Source: CAZAEL01 sp964484135
GTDB lineage: Bacteria; Elusimicrobiota; Elusimicrobia; FEN-1173
Assembly: GCA_964484135.1 (NCBI GenBank)
Contig: CAZAEL010000007.1
Span: forward strand, 1 to 61,998
DNA: 61,998 nt
Direction: 5' to 3'
Shown: piece by piece, positions 23,042 to 31,361 of the stretch
Numbering within the stretch: position 1 is the stretch's first letter
Layout: each line of letters begins with the position of its first letter
The notes under the pieces: generated by a model
Seen by the model: the letters and a program-made list of their open reading frames with translations, nothing else
The model's database searches: none
What the model was told of the DNA's origin: nothing
Translations under genes and position numbers: made by a program

Positions 23042-24232
23042 ATGCACCAAGACTCATTCAAGGAAAGGCGAAGGGCCGGTTTCGGCGTCCTTTCTTTCCT
23101 TACGGCAATTCTCCTGGGGGCCTCTGCCGCGCCCGCCGGAGCCACGGACATCAACCTCGGCAAGCACATCAAGGAAGTGAAGGTTTCCGGCGACCTGCGT
23201 TTGCGCCAGGAATCTTTTATGCCCGGTTCCCCCGGCGGCCGGGGCCGCAGCCGTCAACGGTACCGCCTGCGGGTCGGCACGGAACTGCCGCTGAGCGACA
23301 ACATGAAGGCGAAGCTGCGCTTCGCCTCCGGCACCGGGGAGCAGGTGTCCACCAACCAGAGCTTCGACAACTTGAGCGCCCAGAACGCCTTCTGGATTGA
23401 CATGGCCATGCTGGAGTATAAACCCCTGGACTTCCTGAAGCTGACGGGCGGCCGCATGTCCCTGCCTTTGTGGACGGTCTATTCCAGCGATCTGGTGTGG
23501 GACGGCGACTTCAGCCCCATGGGGTTCGGCCTGGGCGCGGAGCGCCTTGTCGGGCCTGTCAACGTTTTCGCCAACACCATGTACATGGTGGTGGACGAAG
23601 ACAGCAGCAACAAGCAGGGAAGCGATCAATACGAGGTATCGGCCCAGATCGGCACCGAGTTCAAGCTGCCCCTGGAGAGCCGTCTGCGCATCGCCGGCGC
23701 GCTCCACGAGTGGGTCAACGAAACCACCACCACCCGCAAGAACGCCGGGACCTTCTCCCAGGCGGCCACCAACAACGGCAACCGGCGCTACGCCTCCGGC
23801 GTGCTCCAGAACGAGTTCAAGGTCCGGGAAATCACGGGCCAGCTCTCCTTCTGGGTCATGCGGGTCCCGGTGCATGTGCAGGGGACCTTCATCCGGAACG
23901 TGGCGGCCTTGGACAGCCTCAGCACGCCCAAAAAGGCGGACAAGGGTTCCCAAGTGGGCGCCATCGTCAAGCCCGGAAAATTCGAGCTGGCGTACTTCGT
24001 GAAGGACGCGGAAACCGACGCCACCGTGGCGGACGTGTCCGACTCGGACTTCGGCAACGGCGGCACCGGGCGCAAGGGCTCCATCATGTGGGTCTCCTAT
24101 AAGCCCCAGGACTTCGGGACCTTCACGGTGAAGTATTTCACCACCGAGCTGGAGCACATCAGCCTCTCCCCCGGCAGCGGCAAGGCGAACGACCTGGACC
24201 GCCTGCAGGTGGACTACGTCGTCAAGTTCTAG
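23042..24232 (+). CDS. Outer-membrane porin, putative (phosphate-regulon associated)
   Basis: A 396-residue secreted beta-barrel-like protein. Residues 1-36 form a signal peptide (LSFLTAILLGASAAPAGA then cut). The mature part alternates short amphipathic strands (VSGDLRLRQES, YRLRVGTEL, MKAKLRFASG) and ends in Phe (LQVDYVVKF), the usual outer-membrane insertion signal. It resembles the putative-porin family (Porin_5-like) by eye. A GGAGG lies before the ATG. Location between the phoB-type gene and pstS suggests a phosphate-starvation porin analogous in role to OprP/PhoE, though not closely similar in sequence. Confidence 0.75.
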   Translation: MHQDSFKERRRAGFGVLSFLTAILLGASAAPAGATDINLGKHIKEVKVSGDLRLRQESFMPGSPGGRGRSRQRYRLRVGTELPLSDNMKAKLRFASGTGEQVSTNQSFDNLSAQNAFWIDMAMLEYKPLDFLKLTGGRMSLPLWTVYSSDLVWDGDFSPMGFGLGAERLVGPVNVFANTMYMVVDEDSSNKQGSDQYEVSAQIGTEFKLPLESRLRIAGALHEWVNETTTTRKNAGTFSQAATNNGNRRYASGVLQNEFKVREITGQLSFWVMRVPVHVQGTFIRNVAALDSLSTPKKADKGSQVGAIVKPGKFELAYFVKDAETDATVADVSDSDFGNGGTGRKGSIMWVSYKPQDFGTFTVKYFTTELEHISLSPGSGKANDLDRLQVDYVVKF

Positions 24233-24287
24233 GGCTTTTCCCGGCGCGGTTCGGGAAATGACCCGCCGGGCAAGCCCCGAGGGGACC

Positions 24288-24327
24288 CCCTCCCGGCCCG
24301 GCCACCCCCTTTGCCGGGCCGGGAGGG
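24288..24327 (+). other. Perfect 15-bp hairpin between porin and pstS
   Basis: CCCTCCCGGCCCGGC (24288-24302) is exactly complementary to 24313-24327, with a ten-base loop. No T run follows, so it is not a normal terminator; an mRNA processing or stability element, or a partial attenuator, is more likely. Confidence 0.7.
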
Positions 24328-24380
24328 AGACTCCCCGGGGTTTCAGAAGGAACGTCATTAAAATTATGGAGGAATCCAAA

Positions 24381-25406
24381 ATGCGTCACATGCTGAAGAA
24401 AATCCTGAGCCTCACGGCTGTTTTCGGCCTGACCCTGGGCCGGCCCTTGGCCGCGGGGGACGTCACCATCAACGGGGCAGGCGCCACCTTCCCGTACCCC
24501 ATCTACTCCAAGTGGTTCGACGAGTTCCACAAGAAAACCGGCGTGCAGATCAACTACCAGTCCATCGGCTCCGGCGGCGGCATCCGGCAGGTCACGGCCA
24601 AGACCGTGGATTTCGGCGCCACGGACGGCCCCATGACGGACAAGCAGTTGTTCGCCGTGGACGGCAAGATCCTGCACATTCCCACGGTCTTGGGCGCGGT
24701 GGTGCCCATCTACAACATCAAGGGCTTCTCGGGGGAATTGAAGTTCACCGGGCAGGTCCTGGCGGACATCTTCCTGGGCAAGATCAAGAAATGGAACGAT
24801 CCGGCCATCCTGGCGGACAACCCCGGAACCGACCTGCCGGACGCGCCCATCATCGTGGTGCACCGTTCCGACGGCTCCGGCACCACCTATTGCTGGGTGG
24901 ATTACTTGTGCAAGGTGAGCCCGGAGTGGGCCAAGAAGGCGGGCAAGGGCACCTCCGTCAACTGGCCCACGGGACTGGGCGGCAAGGGCAACGAGGGCGT
25001 GGCCGGCACCGTGAAACAGACGCCCAACAGCATCGGGTACGTGGAACTGATCTACGCCAAACAGAACAGCCTGGACTACGGTTCGGTGAAGAACAGGGCC
25101 GGCCAGTTCGTCAAAGCCTCCATCGAGGCGGTTTCCGCGGCGGCGGCGGGCGCGGCCAAGAACATGCCCAAGGACTTCCGCGTGTCCATCACGGACGCGC
25201 CGGGGGACGGCGTGTACCCCGTCTCCACCTTCACCTGGCTTCTCGTCTATGAAAACACGGGCGGGCAGAAGGGCCAGCAGATCGCGGCCTTCCTGAAGTG
25301 GATGCTGACGGAGGAAGGCCAGGGCATGGCGGCCCAATTGGGCTACGCCCCCCTTCCATCCAGCGTGCGGCAGATGGTGGCGGACGCCATCAAAAACGTC
25401 CGGTAA
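24381..25406 (+). CDS. pstS: Phosphate ABC transporter, periplasmic phosphate-binding protein
   Basis: A 341-residue PstS with signal peptide (KKILSLTAVFGLTLGRPLAA). The mature N-terminus VTINGAGATFPYPIY and the phosphate-contact segments YQSIGSGGGIRQ, FGATDGPM, and HRSDGSGTTY are typical. The ATG at 24381 has GGAGG upstream, which overlaps an alternative ATG at 24366. Flanked on both sides by perfect 15-bp hairpins, consistent with pstS mRNA being made or kept in excess over the transporter genes. Confidence 0.97.
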   Translation: MRHMLKKILSLTAVFGLTLGRPLAAGDVTINGAGATFPYPIYSKWFDEFHKKTGVQINYQSIGSGGGIRQVTAKTVDFGATDGPMTDKQLFAVDGKILHIPTVLGAVVPIYNIKGFSGELKFTGQVLADIFLGKIKKWNDPAILADNPGTDLPDAPIIVVHRSDGSGTTYCWVDYLCKVSPEWAKKAGKGTSVNWPTGLGGKGNEGVAGTVKQTPNSIGYVELIYAKQNSLDYGSVKNRAGQFVKASIEAVSAAAAGAAKNMPKDFRVSITDAPGDGVYPVSTFTWLLVYENTGGQKGQQIAAFLKWMLTEEGQGMAAQLGYAPLPSSVRQMVADAIKNVR

Positions 25407-25445
25407 GACGTGACGCAGCAGGTCCTTCACAGCGACGTTTCCACC

Positions 25446-25480
25446 AGCCCCCCGAGGCTCGAAAAGAGCCTCGGGGGGCT
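25446..25480 (+). other. Perfect 15-bp hairpin covering the pstC ribosome-binding site
   Basis: AGCCCCCCGAGGCTC (25446-25460) and its exact complement (25466-25480) enclose a GAAAA loop. The GGGGGG in the 3' arm is the only Shine-Dalgarno-like element for the ATG at 25482, so the stem would hide it and also block exonucleases behind pstS. Confidence 0.75.
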
Positions 25481-25481
25481 C

Positions 25482-26408
25482 ATGTCCCCAAGCTCGGGCC
25501 GTCTGGGGGACAAGGTCTTCCACGGTTTGGCCCTGGGCTTTTCCGGCGTCATCGTGCTTCTGGCCGCGGCGATCGGCTGGTCCCTGTGGACCCACTCGGC
25601 CCTGGCCCGGAAGGCTTTCGGCTTCGATTTTCTTTTTCGTCAGGTGTGGGATCCGGTCATGGGGGAGTACGGCGCCCTTCCTTTTTTGTACGGGACCCTG
25701 GTGTCTTCCGTTTTGGCCCTGGCCATCGCCGTCCCCCTGGGTCTGGGCGCGGCGCTCTTTCTGTCCGAACTGGCGCCCCGGAAGATATCCGACGCCCTGT
25801 CTTTTGTGATGGAACTTTTGGCGGCGGTGCCCAGCGTCATCTACGGCCTGTTGGGGATCTTCGTGCTGGTTCCCTTTGTCCGTAACTATATACAGCCTGT
25901 GTTGGGGAAGACATTGGGGTTCCTGCCGCTTTTTTCCGGTCCGCCCCTGGGCATCGGCATGTTGAGCGCGGGCATCGTCCTGTCCGTCATGATCCTGCCC
26001 TTCATCATCACGGTCTCGCGGGAGGTCCTGCTCACGGTTCCCTCCCTGCTGCGGGAGGCGTCCATGGCCCTCGGCGCGACCCGCTGGGAGGTGGCCACCC
26101 GGGTGGCCCTGCCCTATGCCCGCTCCGGCATCTACGGCGCGGTTTTCCTGGCCCTGGCCCGGGCCCTGGGCGAGACCATGGCCGTGACCATGGTCATCGG
26201 CAACACGCCCGCGATCTCCGCCTCCCTCTTCGCCCCCGGCTACACCATGGCCGCGGTGCTGGCCAACGAGTTCACGGAGGCCACGGACGATCTCTACCTT
26301 CATGCCCTCATCGAGGTCGGCCTGGTGCTGTTCGCGGTGACGCTGCTGGTCAACGCGCTGGCCCGTTTGCTGGTGTGGGGGATGAGGAAAAAAGGCGCCC
26401 ATGTATAA
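25482..26408 (+). CDS. pstC: Phosphate ABC transporter permease
   Basis: A 308-residue inner-membrane permease with about six helices. It has the EAA-loop equivalent REASMALGATRWEVATRVALP and PSVIYGLLGIFVLVPF, both typical of PstC. I place the start at ATG 25482: a GTG at 25410 in the same frame would translate through the perfect hairpin and add 24 residues unlike the family. The stop overlaps pstA by eight bases. Confidence 0.93.
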   Translation: MSPSSGRLGDKVFHGLALGFSGVIVLLAAAIGWSLWTHSALARKAFGFDFLFRQVWDPVMGEYGALPFLYGTLVSSVLALAIAVPLGLGAALFLSELAPRKISDALSFVMELLAAVPSVIYGLLGIFVLVPFVRNYIQPVLGKTLGFLPLFSGPPLGIGMLSAGIVLSVMILPFIITVSREVLLTVPSLLREASMALGATRWEVATRVALPYARSGIYGAVFLALARALGETMAVTMVIGNTPAISASLFAPGYTMAAVLANEFTEATDDLYLHALIEVGLVLFAVTLLVNALARLLVWGMRKKGAHV

Positions 26409-27240
26409 CCATCGAAAGCGTAAGTTCATGAATGTCTTCGCCTTCGCCCTGACCGGAGTCTGCGCGGCCCTGGTCCTGGCGCCCCTCTTTTATATCCTAG
26501 GGTTCCTCTGGGTCAACGGCATCTCCTCCATCAACTGGGATTTTTTCACCAAGCTTCCCAAGCCCGTGGGCGAGGCGGGCGGCGGCATGGCCAACGCCAT
26601 CGTGGGGAGCGGCAAGCTCCTGTTTCTGGCCGGCCTCTTCGGCCTTCCGGTGGGGATCTTCGGCGGCATCTACCTGGCCGAGTACGGCGACAACAAGTTC
26701 GGGGACTTCGTGCGATACATGACGGACATCGTCAACGGCGTCCCCTCCATCGTCGTGGGCATCTTCGCCTACACCCTGATCGTCCTGCCCATGCGCAAAT
26801 TTTCCGCGATCGCGGGCGGTTTCGCCCTGGGCGTCATGATGATCCCCATCGCGGTGCGCACCACCGAGGAGTTCCTCAAGCTGGTGCCCCACACCCTCCG
26901 GGAGGCTTCTTTGGCCCTGGGCGTGCCCCGGTGGAAGACCATCTGTTTCGTGGTGATCCCCACGGCCATGCGCGGCATCGTGACCGGCGTCATGCTGGAC
27001 TTCGCCCGGGTGGCGGGCGAGACCGCCCCCCTTCTTTTCACCGCCTTCGGCAACCGTTTTTGGAGCAATGGCCTCATGGAGCCCACCGCATCGTTGCCGG
27101 TCATGATTTTCACGTACGCGGTGGCGCCCTACGACGACTGGCACCGCCAAGCCTGGGCCGCCGGCCTGGTCCTGCTGTTCCTGGTGTTTTTCTTCGGCGT
27201 CCTGGCCCGGGTCGTTTTGAAAAAACCCTACGCGGTTTAG
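26401..27240 (+). CDS. pstA: Phosphate ABC transporter permease
   Basis: A 279-residue partner of PstC. Recognisable segments: GIYLAEYG, DIVNGVPSIVVGIFAY, and the EAA-type loop REASLALGVPRWKTICFVV. Six or so membrane helices. The start at ATG 26401 overlaps pstC and lies behind GAGGAAA; a second ATG nine codons later is possible. Confidence 0.95.
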   Translation: MYNHRKRKFMNVFAFALTGVCAALVLAPLFYILGFLWVNGISSINWDFFTKLPKPVGEAGGGMANAIVGSGKLLFLAGLFGLPVGIFGGIYLAEYGDNKFGDFVRYMTDIVNGVPSIVVGIFAYTLIVLPMRKFSAIAGGFALGVMMIPIAVRTTEEFLKLVPHTLREASLALGVPRWKTICFVVIPTAMRGIVTGVMLDFARVAGETAPLLFTAFGNRFWSNGLMEPTASLPVMIFTYAVAPYDDWHRQAWAAGLVLLFLVFFFGVLARVVLKKPYAV

Positions 27241-27314
27241 GAGCGCATGATGAACGGAAGGGGGATTGTATGTTGCGATCAAGCTCCCGGGGCGTCGTCC
27301 TCGAGAGGAAATCC

Positions 27315-28154
27315 ATGAGCACCGACACCCAAAATACGCCCATGGACGCGGACGCTCGGGCGTCATCCCGGCCGCCGGCCGCCCAGGTCCCGCCCGCGCC
27401 CGTCGGCATCCACATCCGGAACGTCAACGCTTGGTTCGGCGCCAGCCGGGCGCTGAAAAACATCTCCTTCGACATCCCGGACAAGCGCGTCACCGCCGTC
27501 ATCGGGCCCTCCGGATGCGGCAAGTCCACCCTGATCCGGTGCATCAACCGCATGCACGAGGCCGTCCCCGGGGCCCGGGTCGAGGGCCGGATCGTGGTCC
27601 ACGGCCAGGACGTGTACGCCCAAGGCGCGGACGCGGTGCTCGTCCGGCGCCGCATCGGCATGGTGTTCCAGAAGCCGAACCCTTTCCCCACCATGTCCGT
27701 TTTCGACAACGTGGCCGCGGGGCTCCGTCTGAACGGGGTGAGGAAGCGCGCCGTCCTCGAGGAAGCGGTTGAGAAGAGCCTCCGCGACGCCGCCCTGTGG
27801 GAGGAGGTCAAGGACAAGCTGGATCGGCCCGGCACCGGCCTTTCCGGCGGCCAGCAGCAGCGTCTCTGCATCGCCCGGGCCCTGGCCGTTCAGCCGGAGG
27901 TCCTGCTCCTGGACGAACCCTGCTCGGCCCTGGACCCCATTTCCACGGCCAAAATCGAGGAGCTGATCCAGTCCCTGAACGGCCGGCTCACCATCGTGAT
28001 CGTCACCCACAACATGCAGCAGGCCGCCCGCGTTTCGGAGATGACCGCTTTTTTCCTCCTGGGAGAATTGGTGGAGTTCGACCTGACCACCAAGATCTTC
28101 ACCGCCCCCCGCGACAAGCGGACGGAGGATTACATCACCGGGAGGTTCGGATGA
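27315..28154 (+). CDS. pstB: Phosphate ABC transporter ATPase
   Basis: A 279-residue ABC ATPase. Walker A GPSGCGKSTLIRCINR, the PstB-typical MHEAVPGARVEG, Q-loop VFQKPNPFP, signature LSGGQQQRLCIARAL, Walker B LLLDEPCSALDP and the H-loop IVTHNMQQA. It carries an extra ~30-residue Pro/Ala-rich N-terminus compared with short PstBs. AGAGGAA precedes the ATG at 27315. The stop overlaps phoU. Confidence 0.97.
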   Translation: MSTDTQNTPMDADARASSRPPAAQVPPAPVGIHIRNVNAWFGASRALKNISFDIPDKRVTAVIGPSGCGKSTLIRCINRMHEAVPGARVEGRIVVHGQDVYAQGADAVLVRRRIGMVFQKPNPFPTMSVFDNVAAGLRLNGVRKRAVLEEAVEKSLRDAALWEEVKDKLDRPGTGLSGGQQQRLCIARALAVQPEVLLLDEPCSALDPISTAKIEELIQSLNGRLTIVIVTHNMQQAARVSEMTAFFLLGELVEFDLTTKIFTAPRDKRTEDYITGRFG

Positions 28155-28849
28155 TGGAACGGCGTTTTCACGAGGAGCTCAACGACCTCAAGGCCCAGGT
28201 CCTCCGCATGGGGGGCCTGGCCCAGGACATGATCAAGAAAGCGTCGCAAGCCCTGTTCGAGCGGAACGAAAACCTGAGCCGGGAAGTCTTCGAGCTGGAA
28301 AAGACCGCCAACCGGTTTCATGTGGAGGTGGACGAGAAATGCGTCAATCTCCTGGCCCTGCAGCAACCCATGGCCGCGGACCTGCGCATGATCGCCGCCT
28401 GCATGAAGATCAACACGGACCTGGAGCGCGTCGCGGACCAGGCGGTGAACATCTCGCAGACCTTTTATTACCACCTTTTCAAGGAGCCGCCGGTGCCCCA
28501 GGTGGCCATGATCCTCCGCATGGCCGCCCTTTCACAAAACATGCTGCGCGACAGCTTGGAGGCTTTCGCCCGGAACAACACGGATATGGCCTTCGGGGTC
28601 CTCAAGCAGGAAGAGGAGGAGGACCGCCTGAAGTCGAAAGCCATGACGGACTTGATCGGGCTGATCCGGCTCGACCCTTCCCGCTCCGAGCAGTTCGTGG
28701 ACCTTATCCTGCTTTCCCGGAACATGGAGCGCGTCGGGGACCACGCCACCAACATCGCGGAAGACGTGATCTTCATGGCGCTGGGCAAGGACATCCGGCA
28801 CCAGCCCCATCCGGAACCGCGGCTTGTTGAAGGGCCGGCGGAAGGTTGA
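28151..28849 (+). CDS. phoU: Phosphate transport system regulator PhoU
   Basis: A 232-residue all-helical protein with two PhoU repeats; metal-site-like ADLRMIAACMKINTDLERVADQAVNI and later NMERVGDHATNIAEDV are clear. PhoU dampens PhoR-PhoB signalling and adjusts Pst activity. ATGATG at 28151 lies at the end of pstB with GGAGG five bases upstream; either ATG could be used. Its stop codon is inside the -35 element of the cobalamin operon promoter. Confidence 0.95.
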   Translation: MMERRFHEELNDLKAQVLRMGGLAQDMIKKASQALFERNENLSREVFELEKTANRFHVEVDEKCVNLLALQQPMAADLRMIAACMKINTDLERVADQAVNISQTFYYHLFKEPPVPQVAMILRMAALSQNMLRDSLEAFARNNTDMAFGVLKQEEEEDRLKSKAMTDLIGLIRLDPSRSEQFVDLILLSRNMERVGDHATNIAEDVIFMALGKDIRHQPHPEPRLVEGPAEG

Positions 28850-28875
28850 CAAGGCCCGAGGCCATGAACTAGAAT
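28846..28875 (+). promoter_or_regulatory. Promoter of the cobalamin riboswitch and corrinoid operon
   Basis: Perfect TTGACA (28846-28851), an 18-base spacer and TAGAAT (28870-28875). The TGA of phoU is part of the -35. The expected start near 28882 is only a few bases before the aptamer. Confidence 0.8.
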
Positions 28876-28887
28876 CCCTTCATCATA

Positions 28888-28983
28888 CCGCAAGCCGGGG
28901 AAGCCTGTCGGAACCAGGCACTGCCCCGCAACGGTGAAGCCCCCCGAAAGCCGGGGGGACGAGTCCGGTCTACGGTTTGCGGC
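28888..28983 (+). ncRNA. Cobalamin riboswitch aptamer
   Basis: Closing stem ACCGCAA with TTTGCGG; conserved core segments GGGAAGCCTGTCGGAACC, GCACTGCCCCGCAACGG and TGAAG (the B12 box region), a variable GC-rich arm CCCCCCG/CGGGGGG, then GACGAGTCCGG. This is the AdoCbl/cobalamin riboswitch pattern and precedes a btuB-type receptor and the corrinoid operon. Confidence 0.93.
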
Positions 28984-29062
28984 CATCAGGAGGAACCGGC
29001 AACGGTTCCCCTCCGCGCGTTTCAAAAGACGGCGGAGGCCTTCGCGGGAAGGATTCGCAGCG

Positions 29063-29098
29063 CCCAACTTCCCTCTGTCCGCGCAAGTTGGGTTTTTT
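29063..29098 (+). terminator. Riboswitch-controlled terminator 1
   Basis: CCCAACTT (29063-29070), 14-base loop, AAGTTGGG (29085-29092), then TTTTTT. About 80 bases beyond the aptamer; the natural OFF-state terminator of the cobalamin riboswitch. Confidence 0.8.
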
Positions 29099-29106
29099 GT
29101 TGAAGA

Positions 29107-29157
29107 CCCGTCCCTTCCCCGCGAAGCATTCGGAGAACGGACGGGCCTTTTGTTTTT
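29107..29157 (+). terminator. Second terminator-like hairpin in the btu leader
   Basis: CCCGTCC (29107-29113) and GGACGGG (29139-29145) with a 25-base loop, followed by CCTTTTGTTTTT. It would back up the first terminator. Confidence 0.6.
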
Positions 29158-29414
29158 CGGCCCCTGCGGGCCGGGAATCGTCAAAAGCAGGAACGTTCCG
29201 GATCGATCAGCACGGGAAGGAAGTGCCGGGGCGCGCGCGTTTTTCGGGCGCTCCCAATCTTCCGCCGCCAAGCGACTGTGATCGCCACGAAAGCCGCCTC
29301 ATGCCACCGGTTCGAAAGACGGGAAGGCGCGGCGAGTAGGCAAGCGAGAGCCAGGAGACCGGGTCCGGGACGGAATTCCATCCATCCCCTTGGGGGGAGA
29401 TAAGGAGACACAGC

Positions 29415-31361
29415 ATGGATCGTGGGATAAAAAAGAAGGTGTGCGGTTTGGCGGCGGCCCTGGCGTTGTTTTCAGCCGTGGTCCGGGCGGAATCGCCCGA
29501 GGCCGCGGCGCCGGCGCGGTTCGCGGAAGACCGGGAAGCCGTCCTGGAGCCCATCGTGGTCACGGCCACCCGCCTGGAGACCCCGGAGCGGGAGCTGGCC
29601 AGTTCCGTCACGGTCATCACCCGGAAGGAGATCGAGGCCTCCCAGAAGACGTCCGTTTTCGAGGTGCTGCGCGGCCATCCGTCCCTGGACGTGGTGCAGA
29701 CCGGCGGGCCCGGCAACCCCGCGGCCGTGTTCATGCGGGGCTCCAAGTCCGAGCACACGCTGGTCATGATCGACGGGATCGAGGCCGGCGACCCGGCCGC
29801 GGCGGACCGTTCCTACGATTTGGCGCACCTGAGCGTGGACAACGTGGAGCGGATCGAGGTGATCCGCGGCCCCCAGAGCACGCTCTACGGGTCGGACGCC
29901 ATGGGCGGGGTCATCAACGTGATCACGAAAAAGGGGGCGGGCCGGCCCCGGGTCTCGCTCCTCACGGAAGGCGGCAGCTACGACACCTCCCGGGCCGAGG
30001 CGGGCGTGAGCGGCGGCGGCGAGCGGACCCACTACGCTTTTGAGGCGTCGCGTTCGTACACCGGAGGCTTTTCCGCCCAGGCAAAACGGCTCGGCGCCAC
30101 GGAGGCGGACGGGTACGGCAACACCTCCCTGTCCGGACGCGTCGGTTTTAGGCCCACGGCCCGCACGGGCCTGGAGGCCGTTTCCCGGTACTCGACGTCG
30201 CGGGCCCAGATCGACCAGAGCGGGGACGACCCGAACGACAGGGCGGACAGCCGCCAGCTCTTCATGCGGACCGAAGGCCGGCTGAACCTGGGAGAGGGGT
30301 TGTGGGACCAGAAGGCCGGGGTCTCCCTCACGGACCATGAACGGGACTTCGACAACCCCGTGGACGCCGGCAACCCCGGCAGCTCGCGCCGGGACAGCTA
30401 CGACAGCAAAATCCTGAAATTGGACTGGCAGAGCGACCTGCGCCTGCACCGGACCAACACTTTGACCCTGGGCGCGGAGACGGAGCGCGAGGCCGCGGAG
30501 ATCGACAACTTTTCCGTCAGTTCTTTCGGAACTTTCGCGAGCCACTTCAATGAACGGGTCGCCCGCACCAACGGGTACTACGTCCAGGACCAGATCCGCC
30601 TGGGGGACGCCTTCTTCGCCACCCTGGGCGCCCGGCGGGACGACCATGACCGGTTCGGCGCCGCGGACACGTACCGGGTCACGGCCGCGTACTGGGTCCA
30701 CCCTTCCGCCACCAAGCTCAAGGCCACGTACGGCACCGGGTTCAAGGCGCCCTCCCTGTTTCAGCTTTACTCGCCGGTCTACGGCAACCCGGACCTGAAG
30801 CCCGAGGAAAACATCGGCTGGGACGCGGGCTTCGAGCAGTTGTTCGCGGGCGGGCGGGGGTCCTTCGGCGCGACCTATTTCCGGAACGACTTCGAGGACC
30901 TCATCGAGTACGACAGCCTGACCAACTCGTACAAAAACGTGAGCGAGGCGTCGTCCCAGGGCGTGGAAATGACGGGGACCTGGCGGCCGGCCAAGGGCCT
31001 GGCCCTAAGGGCCAACCACACCGTCACGGACACGGAAGACAAGACCACGGGACAGGAACTGATCCGGCGGGCCAAGCAGAAATCCGGCGCTTCCGCGGCC
31101 TGGGATTTCGGCCGGGGCGACGTCCAAGCGGGCGCCGTGTACGTGGGAAAGCGGGACGACCTGAACTTCAACGTTTTCCCGGCCGCGCGCGTGACCCTGC
31201 CGTCCTATACGCTGGTGCAGGTCGGGGCCTCCTTCGAGGTCCTGCCGCACGTGCGGCTGTTCGGGCGGGTGGAGAACCTGCTGGACAAGGAGTACGAGGA
31301 GGTGTTCGGGTTCGGGGTGCCGGGCCGGGCCTTTTATGCGGGCGCCAAAGCCACCTTCTGA
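29415..31361 (+). CDS. btuB: TonB-dependent vitamin B12 receptor
   Basis: A 648-residue outer-membrane receptor. Signal peptide (~1-25), TonB box EPIVVTATR (~48-56), plug domain with FEVLRGHPSLDV, VFMRGSKSEHTLVMIDG and IEVIRGPQSTLYGSDAMGGVINVITKK, then a 22-strand-type barrel ending in Phe (GAKATF). Placement directly under a cobalamin riboswitch and in front of btuF/D/C supports BtuB rather than a siderophore receptor. AAGGAG precedes the ATG. Confidence 0.93.
   Translation: MDRGIKKKVCGLAAALALFSAVVRAESPEAAAPARFAEDREAVLEPIVVTATRLETPERELASSVTVITRKEIEASQKTSVFEVLRGHPSLDVVQTGGPGNPAAVFMRGSKSEHTLVMIDGIEAGDPAAADRSYDLAHLSVDNVERIEVIRGPQSTLYGSDAMGGVINVITKKGAGRPRVSLLTEGGSYDTSRAEAGVSGGGERTHYAFEASRSYTGGFSAQAKRLGATEADGYGNTSLSGRVGFRPTARTGLEAVSRYSTSRAQIDQSGDDPNDRADSRQLFMRTEGRLNLGEGLWDQKAGVSLTDHERDFDNPVDAGNPGSSRRDSYDSKILKLDWQSDLRLHRTNTLTLGAETEREAAEIDNFSVSSFGTFASHFNERVARTNGYYVQDQIRLGDAFFATLGARRDDHDRFGAADTYRVTAAYWVHPSATKLKATYGTGFKAPSLFQLYSPVYGNPDLKPEENIGWDAGFEQLFAGGRGSFGATYFRNDFEDLIEYDSLTNSYKNVSEASSQGVEMTGTWRPAKGLALRANHTVTDTEDKTTGQELIRRAKQKSGASAAWDFGRGDVQAGAVYVGKRDDLNFNVFPAARVTLPSYTLVQVGASFEVLPHVRLFGRVENLLDKEYEEVFGFGVPGRAFYAGAKATF

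Larger units (their letters stand above)
28984..29414 (+). promoter_or_regulatory. Leader between riboswitch and btuB (expression platform)
   Basis: This 431-base stretch has no convincing gene. It holds a GGAACCG/CGGTTCC hairpin (28992-29009), a CCTCCGC-based hairpin (around 29011-29038), two terminator-like hairpins described separately, and GC-rich sequence up to the AAGGAG ribosome-binding site of btuB. Confidence 0.7.
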
